The notes beneath the pieces were generated by a model, which saw only the letters and a program-made list of their open reading frames with translations, had not been told where the DNA came from and ran no database searches. From contig NZ_PJAQ01000068.1 in NCBI RefSeq assembly GCF_002836775.1, positions 682,001-746,000 on the forward strand: a stretch of 64,000 nucleotides of DNA. Reading direction: 5' to 3'. A program made the translations under genes and the position numbers. This document shows positions 8,088 to 18,960 of the stretch, in pieces; position 1 is the stretch's first letter, and every line of letters starts with the position of its first letter. The DNA comes from Colwellia sp. 12G3 (GTDB lineage: Bacteria; Pseudomonadota; Gammaproteobacteria; Enterobacterales; Alteromonadaceae).

Positions 8088-9719
8088 ATGCCACATTTAA
8101 TCAACACCATGTCACTGCATAGTCGCCTAGTGCAAAGCATTATGGCTTTAAGTACAATAATATTACTCACAGTTTCAATGAGTATTATTAAGTTAGTTGA
8201 TGAACAGGGTAATCAAAACATTGCCAGTGAAACTCGTGCGTGGGCAAATATTCTGGCAAAGAGCAGTAGCCCCTTTTTACAAAGCGACAATGATAATAGT
8301 CAAAGTAAACTTAAAAGTGAGCTGGTAAAATTAATTTCCACTCCCCTCATTAATCGCATACATATTTATCGTACTAATGAAGATGGCAGTATTGAGTATT
8401 TTAGTAGTTATAATAAAAATCATAAATTTCCTGCTATCAGCGACAAAATAGACAAAATATCACAATTAAGTACTATCCAATATGAAGAAAACCACCTAGA
8501 ACTGATTGTTAAAATAACTCAAGACCAGCGTGTTTTAGGCTACTTATTTATCCAATCTAGCTTGCTTGAAAAGCAGAGTTTCATCAGAAAGTTAATCTAT
8601 ATAACGCTTGGTTTTCTACTCTTTGCTTTACTCTTTTCTTTTGCTGTTTCGCAATGGTTATTTGATAAATCCAACCAGCCTATCGGAAAATTAATCGAAG
8701 ATATTGGACAAATCTCACAAAATAAAAATTATCAAACTCAATTAGCGATTCAACCCTATAAAGAACTTGATATGCTGGCTAAAAATATCAATATATTATT
8801 ACTTCGCACTGATAAACATATCAATACCATCATTGATGAACACCAATATGCCTTATCTCAAAACCAAGCATTAGAAAATAAGCTCAGCGCAAGAACAAAT
8901 GCCTTGAAAGAATCCAATCAAGAATTACTTTCTACATTAGAAAAACTGCATGAATTTCAAGGACAATTGGTCGAAACAGAGAAGATGGCCTCACTCGGCG
9001 ATTTGGTAGCCGGCATAGCACATGAAGTAAATACCCCTATTGGTTTAGGTGTTACTGCTTCAAGCTTATTAGCAGATAAATTAAGCGAAATAAAAACGGC
9101 TTTTGAAGATAAAACATTAAAATCTAGCCAATTAAAAAAATTCTTAACTGATGGTGATGAAAACGTCTCGATAATATTCCGTAATTTAGAACGAGCAGCA
9201 AAATTAATATCAAGTTTTAAAAAGGTTGCGGTTGACCAATCCAGCGCTGAATGTCGTACTTTTAATGTTAAGGGTTTATTAGATGAAGTTCTATTAACAC
9301 TCTCAGCAAAAATAAAATCGGCCAATGTCACTCTATCGGTGATTTGCCCAGATGATCTCTACATCAATAGTAAACCGGGTCCTATCAACCAAATATTAAT
9401 AAACTTGATCTTAAATTCAATTTATCATGCTTTTGAAGGGCTAGATCACGGCACTATCACTATCAATGTGATGAACTTAAGTGATCAATTACATATTAAT
9501 TATAGTGACGATGGTATTGGTATTGATGATACTATGAAAACCAAGATTTTTGATCCTTTCACGACTACCAAGCGAGGCAGCGGTGGCAGTGGCTTAGGCA
9601 TGCATTTAGTATACAATTTAGTAACCCAAGCGCTAGATGGTCATATAGTACTTGAAGATGATCTTGAACATGGAGTGAGTTTTGATATCACTTTTCCGGT
9701 AGAATTAGCATCAACTTAA
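8088..9719 (+). CDS. Membrane sensor histidine kinase upstream of arcA
   Basis: A 543-residue two-pass sensor kinase. The ATG at 8088 is preferred to a TTG at 8079. TM1 lies at about 15-37, a periplasmic sensor region at about 38-160, TM2 at about 165-188 (IYITLGFLLFALLFSFAVS), a HAMP-like linker, a coiled coil near 255-300, the H box GIAHEVNTP with His near 311, and a C-terminal HATPase with DDGIGID and GSGGSGLGMHLV. It has no receiver or Hpt domain. It follows rsmC by 23 bp and precedes arcA by 136 bp. arcA has its own promoter, so a functional pairing with ArcA is possible but unproven. Confidence 0.85.
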   Translation: MPHLINTMSLHSRLVQSIMALSTIILLTVSMSIIKLVDEQGNQNIASETRAWANILAKSSSPFLQSDNDNSQSKLKSELVKLISTPLINRIHIYRTNEDGSIEYFSSYNKNHKFPAISDKIDKISQLSTIQYEENHLELIVKITQDQRVLGYLFIQSSLLEKQSFIRKLIYITLGFLLFALLFSFAVSQWLFDKSNQPIGKLIEDIGQISQNKNYQTQLAIQPYKELDMLAKNINILLLRTDKHINTIIDEHQYALSQNQALENKLSARTNALKESNQELLSTLEKLHEFQGQLVETEKMASLGDLVAGIAHEVNTPIGLGVTASSLLADKLSEIKTAFEDKTLKSSQLKKFLTDGDENVSIIFRNLERAAKLISSFKKVAVDQSSAECRTFNVKGLLDEVLLTLSAKIKSANVTLSVICPDDLYINSKPGPINQILINLILNSIYHAFEGLDHGTITINVMNLSDQLHINYSDDGIGIDDTMKTKIFDPFTTTKRGSGGSGLGMHLVYNLVTQALDGHIVLEDDLEHGVSFDITFPVELAST

Positions 9720-9758
9720 TGAAATAATAGCCTTTAAAAATTGTTTTTTCATTTTCTC

Positions 9759-9788
9759 TTGACTAAAATAGTTAAATAATTGTAAATA
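9759..9788 (+). promoter_or_regulatory. arcA promoter
   Basis: TTGACT (9759-9764) and TAAATA (9783-9788) with an 18-bp spacer, about 70 bp before the arcA ATG, in an AT-rich gap. Confidence 0.5.
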
Positions 9789-9855
9789 TATTACACACAC
9801 GTCACTCATTAAAAAATAATCGCAATAGCCATTTAAATATTAGGTAAATTCCAAC

Positions 9856-10557
9856 ATGCAGACTTATCAAATCTTAGTTGTCGAAGATGAAGACGTCACC
9901 CGCTTTAACTTACGCAATTTATTTGAAGCAGAAGGTTACGAAGTTTTCGAAGCTGTTGATGGTAATAGTATGGCTGAGCAGCTTAGACTACATACCATCA
10001 GCCTTGTCATTATGGATATTAATTTACCCGGAAAAAATGGCTTGTTATTAGCACGAGAATTAACTGCCAATAAAGATATGGGATTGATTTTCCTGACTGG
10101 TCGAGATAGCGATATTGACAAAATTCTTGGCTTAGAAATTGGGGCCGATGATTATTTAACAAAGCCATTTAATCCACGCGAGTTAACAATCCGAGCACGT
10201 AATATTTTAAGTCGTATTGGACAAACGAGCGCAGAACCAGAACAAAGCATAGTGAGTTTCAATCAGTGGACGTTAGATGGTAATTCTCGTCAAATGACTA
10301 GCCCTGAAGGAGAGATAATTGCTATTCCTCGTGGCGAATATCGAGCATTAAGTTTGCTTATAAAAAATTCTGGTAAAATAATTTCTCGACAAGAATTAAT
10401 TAAAGAAATGACCGGCAGAGATTTACGCTCAAATGACCGTACAGTCGATGTCACCATAAGACGATTACGTAAACACTTTGAATTGAATCAAAACACACCT
10501 GAACTTATTAATACCATTCACGGCGAAGGATATCGTTTTGTCGGCACCTTAGATTAA
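9856..10557 (+). CDS. arcA: Aerobic respiration control response regulator ArcA
   Basis: A 233-residue OmpR-family regulator, close to E. coli ArcA ([19 protein letters not shown], then [20 protein letters not shown], and [17 protein letters not shown], near-identical to its counterpart). The phospho-acceptor is Asp54, with an acidic pocket at Glu10/Asp11 and Lys in [10 protein letters not shown]. The winged-helix DNA-binding domain spans about 135-230. It controls respiratory and central-carbon genes according to redox state. A convergent hptA gene follows, and a histidine kinase precedes it. Confidence 0.95.
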   Translation: MQTYQILVVEDEDVTRFNLRNLFEAEGYEVFEAVDGNSMAEQLRLHTISLVIMDINLPGKNGLLLARELTANKDMGLIFLTGRDSDIDKILGLEIGADDYLTKPFNPRELTIRARNILSRIGQTSAEPEQSIVSFNQWTLDGNSRQMTSPEGEIIAIPRGEYRALSLLIKNSGKIISRQELIKEMTGRDLRSNDRTVDVTIRRLRKHFELNQNTPELINTIHGEGYRFVGTLD

Positions 10558-10566
10558 ACTATTTTA

Positions 10567-10584
10567 GCAGCCTTCAGGGGCTGC
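10567..10584. terminator. Short hairpin between arcA and hptA
   Basis: GCAGCC pairs with GGCTGC around a six-base loop, in the gap between convergent genes. There is no clear T run on the plus side and an AAAAT on the minus side, so it is a weak terminator candidate. Confidence 0.4.
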
Positions 10585-10616
10585 CAAATTATCACCTAAT
10601 AAAACTGCACAACACT

Positions 10617-10973
10617 TTATTTACTTTCCAACCAGCTTTTAAACGTAAGTATTGCTTGCTCATTAGCCAACTTTAATGCTGTTAACAACTCCCTTTTTTG
10701 CTCTTTGGGTGCGGTCGATTTTTCTAATAACTTTAATTGTGCATGTAATTGACACATACCAACACTCGCTGTTGCGCCTTTCATTTTATGGCAATGCTCT
10801 TCCCAGCCAGAGAGTGAATCGTTGAGTTGCGCACTTTCAATATCATTTAGGTAAATTGCAACTTGCTGACAATATAAAGCGAACATCTGCTCAACAATAG
10901 TTTTACCTAAACTGTCTAAATAACCTTCAAGTAATTCCAAATCTAAGTCTGGATTCGATTGTTCAGTTCCCAT
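10617..10973 (-). CDS. hptA: Stand-alone histidine phosphotransfer protein HptA
   Basis: A 118-residue, all-helical Hpt domain with nothing else attached. The phospho-accepting His62 lies in EEHCHKMKGATASVG, the standard HxxKG motif. The ATG at 10973 is preferred to a GTG at 10979 because AAGG then sits 7 bases upstream. In Shewanella, a separate HptA carries phosphate from the hybrid kinase ArcS to ArcA. Its place next to arcA here, and the ArcS candidate in this window, make that role likely. Confidence 0.85.
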   Translation of the reverse strand: MGTEQSNPDLDLELLEGYLDSLGKTIVEQMFALYCQQVAIYLNDIESAQLNDSLSGWEEHCHKMKGATASVGMCQLHAQLKLLEKSTAPKEQKRELLTALKLANEQAILTFKSWLESK

Positions 10974-10994
10974 AGACACACCTTTTTACGCAAA

Positions 10995-11017
10995 TAATAT
11001 AGAGTACCTCTATATTA
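10995..11017. promoter_or_regulatory. 23-bp palindrome upstream of hptA
   Basis: TAATATAGAG-TAC-CTCTATATTA is a perfect inverted repeat with 10-bp arms, centred about 33 bp upstream of the hptA ATG. It has no flanking T run, so an operator is more likely than a terminator. The binding protein is unknown. Confidence 0.45.
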
Positions 11018-11219
11018 CAGCAGTAATAAATATCAGACAAACTTCCTGAAAAATAGAGGAAAAGGCGTTCTATTCTCATCTTTTTTATCTATAGAGCAAC
11101 AACAGTAATGATTACCATTAAAAAATAAGCTAGAATGTGCGCCCTTAGATCTACTCTTCGTCTTATTGCAAGAAAGTCTCGAAGTTTAGTTAGTAATTAT
11201 CGTTTAAAGTGGAGTCGAA

Positions 11220-12146
11220 ATGACGACATCAATGCCAGATATAGCCAACCATACAACAGCTCAAACCGAAGGTACACTTGACTGGGTTGGCATGAGTAAC
11301 ATTGAAATGCCTATAATGGTCGCTTCAAAAGGCCAAGCCGAGCGTATGGTGTCGGCACATATTGATGCATTTGTTAACTTAAAAGAAGCTCAAGCGAAAG
11401 GCATTCATATGTCACGCCTTTACTTACTTATTGATGAGTTATCTACAAGTAATGTGCTTAACTATCAAAGTTTAGTTAGCTTACTTGACGGTTTTATTAG
11501 TAGTCACCAAGAATTAAGTGATCAAGCCAAAGTTCAATTCAGCTTTGACTACCACTTACGTAGAAAATCATTGGTTAGCGGTAAAGAAGGTTGGAAAGCT
11601 TACCCGGTAACACTTACCGGTTATTTAAATAAGGGCAAACTTACTATAGAGTTAACCATTGATGTACGTTATTCATCAACTTGTCCGTGTTCTGCTGCAC
11701 TTGCTAGACAATTAATCCAAAAGGCGTTTCAAGATAAATTTGCGCAACAAAGTGAATTAGCACTAACGGATGTCCATGACTGGCTAGGAACTACAGAAGG
11801 AATCGTAGCAACCCCTCATTCACAGCGTTCCGTTGCTGAAGTAAAAGTGAAACTTAATTCAAGTATTGATGACTTTCCTATTACCGAATTAGTTGATCTT
11901 ATTGAAAACTCGCTGAAGACTCCGGTACAAGCAGCAGTTAAACGCGAAGATGAGCAAGAATTTGCTCGCCTAAATGGTCAAAACCTAATGTTTTGTGAAG
12001 ACGCTGCACGTCGTTTACAGCATAGTATGAATCAGACAGAGCAATTCGATGATTTCTGGCTGCGTATTAATCATTTAGAGTCACTCCATGCCCATGACGC
12101 TGTTAGTGTCACTACCAAGGGTATCGAGGGTGGTTATCAGCCTTAG
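11220..12146 (+). CDS. folE2: GTP cyclohydrolase IB (FolE2)
   Basis: A 308-residue enzyme converting GTP to dihydroneopterin triphosphate, the first step of folate and tetrahydrobiopterin synthesis. FolE2 is the metal-flexible type that replaces zinc-dependent FolE. Hallmarks are [12 protein letters not shown] near 21, [26 protein letters not shown] with the active-site Cys, and the [11 protein letters not shown] segment. GTGGAG lies 6-8 bases before the ATG. A TAGAAT -10 is seen near 11131, followed by GTGCGCCC, but without a good -35. FolE2 genes are often Zur-controlled; I looked for a Zur-type palindrome here and found none. Confidence 0.93.
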   Translation: MTTSMPDIANHTTAQTEGTLDWVGMSNIEMPIMVASKGQAERMVSAHIDAFVNLKEAQAKGIHMSRLYLLIDELSTSNVLNYQSLVSLLDGFISSHQELSDQAKVQFSFDYHLRRKSLVSGKEGWKAYPVTLTGYLNKGKLTIELTIDVRYSSTCPCSAALARQLIQKAFQDKFAQQSELALTDVHDWLGTTEGIVATPHSQRSVAEVKVKLNSSIDDFPITELVDLIENSLKTPVQAAVKREDEQEFARLNGQNLMFCEDAARRLQHSMNQTEQFDDFWLRINHLESLHAHDAVSVTTKGIEGGYQP

Positions 12147-12169
12147 CTATAACCCGCTCTATTAAAACT

Positions 12170-12205
12170 AAAGCCAATAGTGATATCACTATTGGCTTTT
12201 TTTTG
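12170..12205 (+). terminator. Rho-independent terminator of folE2
   Basis: AAGCCAATAGTGATATCACTATTGGCTT is a perfect hairpin directly followed by a run of eight T. Confidence 0.9.
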
Positions 12206-12255
12206 TCTTATCGCTAAATTAGAACTTATAGCAATTAAATTAATTAAGGGGATAA

Positions 12256-12413
12256 TACCAATTGTACTAATTAATTGCCCATCTTCAAATGGTCTTAATC
12301 TACAATTTCTGCGTTGCGCTCAATCTCAATAGCTAGCTATTTTTCAATCACGCGCCTTGAACTTGAAAATTTATCCTCATTGAATTTTGATCACTAAATT
12401 AATACAAATGGTA
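12256..12413. repeat. 158-bp miniature repeat, family A copy 1
   Basis: Bounded by imperfect inverted ends TACCAATTGTACTAATTAAT and AAATTAATACAAATGGTA. An almost identical copy of the same length lies at 34628-34785, with about seven mismatches by eye. It contains an inner palindromic core around ATAGCTAGCTAT and no coding sequence. It behaves like a non-autonomous MITE or dispersed hairpin element. Confidence 0.8.
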
Positions 12414-12776
12414 TAACTTCTATTTTAAAATAAGTAATGAGCAGAATGTTCAAAAGCAAAACAATGGATCGAGTAAGAGTTGGTCATTGGATACAACGGC
12501 GCTATTGGATATTTAAGAATGCACTTTTAGTTATTTAATGTCCTGCTTTAATAACTACTTCACGTATAACCTGTATAAATATTGAATATGCCCCCACAGC
12601 ATAAACCCCGCCAAAATGTAGTTTTATTTCATGATTTTTCACAGGTTGAAATAAAAACCACAGAACAAAAACAACAAACACAATAAAAACAACAACATAC
12701 AAAAACACTATTACTCTACTTAGTTACAAAAAAGAACGAAAATGTAAATTAGTTACGAGCAAATGCTCTATTTTCA
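12414..12776. other. AT-rich spacer upstream of gltB
   Basis: No gene is convincing here. A 33-codon frame at 12437-12538 has no ribosome site. Around 12660-12720 the plus strand is very rich in A and C, with CAACAAAC-like runs and no G, unlike its surroundings. This may be an unstructured leader or protein-binding tract. Confidence 0.4.
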
Positions 12777-12805
12777 TTGACCTTTAGCGAATAACTGAGT
12801 AGTGT
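12777..12805 (+). promoter_or_regulatory. Tentative gltB promoter
   Basis: TTGACC (12777-12782), a 17-bp spacer and TAGTGT (12800-12805). The -35 is good but the -10 matches at only three of six positions. It lies just ahead of the small leader ORF. Confidence 0.3.
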
Positions 12806-12838
12806 TGAATGTCCACTTACTTAATAAGAGGAGTATTT

Positions 12839-12871
12839 ATGCATTTTTTCCATGCCTTTATTCCCCTTTGA
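12839..12871 (+). CDS. Putative 10-residue leader peptide of gltBD
   Basis: The open frame MHFFHAFIPL ends with TGA. It is preceded by a strong ribosome site (AAGAGGAG, 6 bases before the ATG) and ends 41 bp before gltB. Three of ten residues are Phe and two are His. The flanks CCACTTACT (about 12812-12820) and AGTAAGTTGG (about 12882-12891) can pair with one bulge, enclosing the leader. This looks like a translated leader controlling gltBD, but no known example was matched. Confidence 0.45.
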   Translation: MHFFHAFIPL

Positions 12872-12912
12872 CTGTCCTGTGAGTAAGTTGGCTTATTATT
12901 TAGGAGAAAAGA

Positions 12913-15900
12913 ATGCAGCTTTATGATCATAGCGTCCAAAAAGACAATTGTGGCTTTGGTTTAATCGCCCATCAACAGGGTGAGACCAGTCACAAACTAA
13001 TCAAGACCGCTATTTCCGCTTTAGATCGTATGCAACATCGTGGCGGTATCGCCAGCGATGGTAAAACAGGTGATGGTTGTGGCTTGTTATTACAAAAACC
13101 AGACAGTTTTTTTCGCGCTGTAGCTGCAGACAATAACTGGAAGCTAGGTAAAAAGTATGCTGTTGGCATGATTTTCCTAAGCCCTGATCCTATTGAAGCT
13201 GCATTGTCTAAAAAAATATTAGAACAAGAGTTAGCCGATGAAAGCTTGACCTTAATAGGCTGGCGAACGGTACCTACCGACACTTCAGTGTTAGGTGAAA
13301 TCGCTATCGGTAACTTGCCAACAATAGAGCAAGTATTTGTTGATGCTCCCCCAGGTTGGAGAAACTTAGAATTAGAGCGCCGTTTATATATGGCTCGTCG
13401 TCGTGCTGAAAAACGCATTACAGATGAAAAATTTTATGTGGCGAGCTTGTCTTGCTTAGTAACAATCTACAAAGGCCTAATGATGCCGGTAGATTTACCC
13501 AATTTTTATTTAGATTTAGCTGATATTCGGATGCAAAGCGCGATTTGTGTATTCCACCAGCGCTTTTCAACCAATACCTCACCCCAGTGGCATTTAGCAC
13601 AACCGTTTCGTTATTTAGCGCATAACGGTGAAATCAATACTATTAACGGGAACCGTCAGTGGAGTCGAGCAAGAACTCATCGCTTTAAGTCACCGTTATT
13701 GCCAGACTTGCAAGATGCAGCACCTTTTGTTGGCCAAACAGGCTCTGATTCATCTTCTTTAGATAATATGCTTGAGCTATTTTTAGCCGGTGGCATGGAC
13801 TTATACCGTGCCATGCGTTTATTGATGCCACCTGCATGGCAAAACAGTCCTTTAATGGATGATGACTTACGTGCCTTCTATGAATTCAATTCTATGCACA
13901 TGGAGCCGTGGGACGGTCCTGCTGGCGTAGTAATGACTAACGGTCGTCATGTTGCTTGTAATCTTGATAGAAACGGATTACGCCCTGCCCGCTATGTCAT
14001 CACACGTAATGGCTTTATTACCCTAGCCTCAGAAGTAGGTATATGGGATTACGGTGAAGATGAAGTGGTAGAAAAAGGCCGCGTTGGTCCAGGCGAAATG
14101 CTAGCGATTGATACCTACACAGGTAAAATATCTCATTCATGTGATATTGATAATGACCTCAAAGAACGTCACCCTTATAGAGAGTGGTTGAATAAAAACG
14201 TTCGCCATTTAGTGCCCTTTGATAAGCTAGAAGCTAACTTGATTGGTCAGCGGGTATTTACTGATATTGAGATGAGTCAATATCATAAAATGTTCAATTA
14301 CAGCTATGAAGAAATTCAGCAAGTAATAAGAACATTAGCGGAGAATGGCCAAGAAGCGACTGGTTCTATGGGTGATGATACACCTATGGCGGTATTATCA
14401 AGTCAAACACGCACCCTATATGACTACTTCCGTCAACAATTCGCGCAAGTAACAAACCCACCAATAGATCCGTTGCGTGAACGTTATGTTATGTCACTAG
14501 GTACTTGTATTGGCCGTGAGCATAATGTATTTAACGAAACGTCTGGTCATGCAGACCGTATGTTATTTTCAACGCCTGTACTTATGTATACCGGTTTGAA
14601 ACAATTACGTGAATTAGATCCTGAACACTATCGTTCAGATACGCTCTCACTAAGCTTTGATGCCAAAGAAGGTTTAGAAGCCGCTATCAGACGCATATGT
14701 GACGAAGCCGATGCACTTGTTCGCAACAGCCGCACTGTTATCTTGGTTTTATCGGATAGAAATATTCAACCTGGTTTACTTGTTATTCCTGCGGCAATGG
14801 CTGTTGGTGCAGTTCAAAAACGTTTAGTCGACCAACAGCTACGTTGCGATTCTAATATTATTGTAGAGACTGGCTCTGTACGTGACTCACATCAATATGC
14901 AGTATTGCTTGGCTTAGGTGCTACGGCAATATATCCCTATTTGGCGTTTGAAACAATTGAGCAACTAGTTGAACAAGGACAAATAGATTTATCAGCCCGT
15001 GATGCTATCGTTAATTACCGAGAAGGCATTAACAAAGGTTTATTAAAAATATTGTCTAAAATGGGTATTTCTACCATTGCCAGTTACCGCTGTGCCGGCT
15101 TATTTGAAGTCATTGGCTTAAATGAAGATATTATGGCACTTTGTTTTAGTGATTTACCAAGTCGCCTTAAAGGTGCTGACTTTAGTGATATTCAACAAGA
15201 TGCAATAAACCTAACGCGCAAAGCATTTTTGCCTCATCAAAAAGTTAACCATGGCGGCTTATTAAAGTATGTTCATGGTGGTGAGTATCACGCCTTTAAT
15301 CCTAATGTTGTTAACTATTTACAACGTGCGGTGCGAAACGGTGATTATAATGATTACCGTACTTTTGCTGATGAAGTTAATAACCGTCCAGTTGCCACCC
15401 TTCGTGACTTATTAAAATTCAAGGATGACTGCCAGCCTATTCCTCTCGATCAAGTTGAAGCGGAAGGTGAAATGTTCAAACGTTTCGATAGCGCCGCTAT
15501 GTCAGTTGGTGCTCTTAGCCCAGAAGCACATGAGGCTCTTGCTATTGCAATGAACCGCTTGGGTGGATTTTCAAACTCTGGTGAAGGTGGCGAAGATGAA
15601 CGCCGTTACGGTACCGTTAAAAATTCTCGTATCAAACAAATTGCCTCAGGACGTTTTGGTGTTACCCCACATTATTTAGTTAATGCCGACGTATTACAAA
15701 TAAAAGTAGCGCAAGGGGCAAAACCTGGTGAAGGCGGACAGTTACCTGGTGATAAAGTGTCGCCATTAATTGCTAAGTTACGTTACTCAGTACCTGGTGT
15801 TACCTTAATTTCTCCGCCGCCACATCATGATATTTATTCGATTGAAGATTTAGCCCAGCTAATTTTTGACTTAAAACAAGTTAATCCAAAAGCGATAATT

Positions 15901-17373
15901 TCCGTGAAGTTAGTTTCAGGTCCTGGTGTTGGTACCATCGCCTCGGGGGTTGCTAAAGCGTATGCCGACTTTATTACTATTTCAGGTTACGACGGTGGTA
16001 CTGCTGCGAGTCCGTTAACGTCAGTAAAATATGCAGGTTGTCCATGGGAAATGGGCTTAGCAGAGGCTCATCAATCCTTGGTAACCAATGGCTTGCGTCA
16101 TAAAGTGCGCTTACAAGTTGATGGTGGTTTAAAAACTGGTGTTGATATTGTTAAGGCCGCTATATTAGGCGCTGAGAGCTTTGGTTTTGGTACTGCCCCT
16201 ATGGTTGCGTTGGGTTGTAAGTTCTTGCGTATTTGTCATCTTAATAACTGTGCTACCGGTGTAGCAACACAAGATGAAGTTTTACGCGAGAAGTTCTTTA
16301 AAGGTTTGCCTGAACAAGTGATGAATTACTTTAAATTTATTGCCCGTGATGTACGGGAAATACTTGCCAGCCTTGGCGTAAAAAGTCTAACGGATATCAT
16401 CGGTAGAACTGACTTATTAATACAAGTGGATGGTATTACCTCTAAGCAAAGTAAGTTAGATTTATCACCGATAATTGCGCCTGTTGTTGCCGGTGAAAAT
16501 ACAGCACTTCATCAAACTCAGGAAAACACCGCCTTTGATAAAGGACAGTTAAATCAGAATATTTTAGCTGCTGCGATTGATGCGGTAGCGCATAGTAAAG
16601 GTGGTGAATACCGCTTTAACATCCAAAATACTGATCGCTCTGTCGGTGCTACTTTATCAGGTGAAATCGCTCGTCACCATGGCGATCAAGGTATGGCAGC
16701 CTCACCAATTACGATACACCTATCCGGTACTGCAGGACAAAGTTTTGGAGTCTGGAATGCTGGCGGTCTACACATGATTTTAACTGGTGATGCCAACGAT
16801 TATGTTGGAAAGGGTATGGCGGGTGGTAAACTCACGATCAAACCCCCTGTTGGCGTCGAGTATGCTAGCCATAAAACTATGATTATGGGTAATACTTGTC
16901 TATATGGTGCGACGGGCGGTAATTTATTCTCTTCTGGTCGTGCTGGTGAGCGTTTTGCGGTACGTAACTCAGGTTGCCAAGCGGTTGTAGAAGGCACTGG
17001 TGATCATGCTTGTGAATATATGACTGGCGGTATTGTCACTATTTTAGGCGATACAGGTGTTAACTTTGGTGCTGGTATGACTGGTGGTTTCGCTTATGTA
17101 TTAGATGAATCAGGTGATTTAGATATTCGTCTGAACAAAGAGTCTATCGAAATGCTTGCTATTGAAGAGCTAACTATTCACCAAGAACATTTACGTGGCA
17201 TCATCAATCAACACTTTGAAGAAACAGGCAGCTTACGCGCTCAGGAGATCCTTCATGATTTTGATAAATATGCTCCATTATTTAAATTAATTAAACCGAC
17301 AGCTACCGATGTAAAAACCTTATTAGGTCACCGTAGTCGTTCAAGTGCTGAACTTCGCGTGCAAGCACAATAA
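12913..17373 (+). CDS. gltB: Glutamate synthase (NADPH) large subunit
   Basis: A 1486-residue alpha subunit of GOGAT, which makes two glutamate from glutamine and 2-oxoglutarate. A 12-residue propeptide precedes Cys13 (KDNCGFGLIAHQ), the N-terminal nucleophile of the glutaminase domain (to about 430). The central domain, the FMN-binding synthase domain (about 830-1200) with SNSGEGGEDERRYGT and DGGTAASPL, and the 3Fe-4S cysteines in CKFLRICHLNNCATG all follow in order. A C-terminal beta-helix GXGXG domain spans about 1240-1480. GGAG lies 7-8 bases before the ATG. It forms an operon with gltD, 25 bp downstream. Confidence 0.97.
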   Translation: MQLYDHSVQKDNCGFGLIAHQQGETSHKLIKTAISALDRMQHRGGIASDGKTGDGCGLLLQKPDSFFRAVAADNNWKLGKKYAVGMIFLSPDPIEAALSKKILEQELADESLTLIGWRTVPTDTSVLGEIAIGNLPTIEQVFVDAPPGWRNLELERRLYMARRRAEKRITDEKFYVASLSCLVTIYKGLMMPVDLPNFYLDLADIRMQSAICVFHQRFSTNTSPQWHLAQPFRYLAHNGEINTINGNRQWSRARTHRFKSPLLPDLQDAAPFVGQTGSDSSSLDNMLELFLAGGMDLYRAMRLLMPPAWQNSPLMDDDLRAFYEFNSMHMEPWDGPAGVVMTNGRHVACNLDRNGLRPARYVITRNGFITLASEVGIWDYGEDEVVEKGRVGPGEMLAIDTYTGKISHSCDIDNDLKERHPYREWLNKNVRHLVPFDKLEANLIGQRVFTDIEMSQYHKMFNYSYEEIQQVIRTLAENGQEATGSMGDDTPMAVLSSQTRTLYDYFRQQFAQVTNPPIDPLRERYVMSLGTCIGREHNVFNETSGHADRMLFSTPVLMYTGLKQLRELDPEHYRSDTLSLSFDAKEGLEAAIRRICDEADALVRNSRTVILVLSDRNIQPGLLVIPAAMAVGAVQKRLVDQQLRCDSNIIVETGSVRDSHQYAVLLGLGATAIYPYLAFETIEQLVEQGQIDLSARDAIVNYREGINKGLLKILSKMGISTIASYRCAGLFEVIGLNEDIMALCFSDLPSRLKGADFSDIQQDAINLTRKAFLPHQKVNHGGLLKYVHGGEYHAFNPNVVNYLQRAVRNGDYNDYRTFADEVNNRPVATLRDLLKFKDDCQPIPLDQVEAEGEMFKRFDSAAMSVGALSPEAHEALAIAMNRLGGFSNSGEGGEDERRYGTVKNSRIKQIASGRFGVTPHYLVNADVLQIKVAQGAKPGEGGQLPGDKVSPLIAKLRYSVPGVTLISPPPHHDIYSIEDLAQLIFDLKQVNPKAIISVKLVSGPGVGTIASGVAKAYADFITISGYDGGTAASPLTSVKYAGCPWEMGLAEAHQSLVTNGLRHKVRLQVDGGLKTGVDIVKAAILGAESFGFGTAPMVALGCKFLRICHLNNCATGVATQDEVLREKFFKGLPEQVMNYFKFIARDVREILASLGVKSLTDIIGRTDLLIQVDGITSKQSKLDLSPIIAPVVAGENTALHQTQENTAFDKGQLNQNILAAAIDAVAHSKGGEYRFNIQNTDRSVGATLSGEIARHHGDQGMAASPITIHLSGTAGQSFGVWNAGGLHMILTGDANDYVGKGMAGGKLTIKPPVGVEYASHKTMIMGNTCLYGATGGNLFSSGRAGERFAVRNSGCQAVVEGTGDHACEYMTGGIVTILGDTGVNFGAGMTGGFAYVLDESGDLDIRLNKESIEMLAIEELTIHQEHLRGIINQHFEETGSLRAQEILHDFDKYAPLFKLIKPTATDVKTLLGHRSRSSAELRVQAQ

Positions 17374-17383
17374 TTGATAATAA

Positions 17384-18826
<1,443 letters not shown>

Positions 18827-18885
18827 CTAAAAATTTAGTTTTTAACTCTTATTATTTAAAAATAATCTTTAGCATAATAAAAAAA

Positions 18886-18912
18886 CGGTACGTTATTAAC
18901 GTACCGCTTTTA
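18886..18912. terminator. Bidirectional terminator between gltD and folA
   Basis: CGGTACGTTATTAACGTACCG is a perfect palindrome, with A7 before it and CTTTTAATT after it, lying between convergent genes. Confidence 0.8.
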
Positions 18913-18960
18913 ATTGTATCATTATCGTTTATGTAACTTTATCGAGCTTAACTGCTAAGA

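Noticed and set aside
10981..11219. Zur box upstream of folE2
   Set aside because: FolE2 genes are often Zur-controlled, so I looked for one. The only strong palindrome (10995-11017) does not match the Zur core and lies closer to hptA.
12256..12413. CRISPR or tRNA-like structure in the repeat regions
   Set aside because: The repeats are dispersed single copies without regular spacers, and no cloverleaf could be drawn.
12437..12538. Open frame of 33 codons, basic, containing RRYW
   Set aside because: No ribosome site and too short to judge; the suggestion of a transposase remnant could not be supported.
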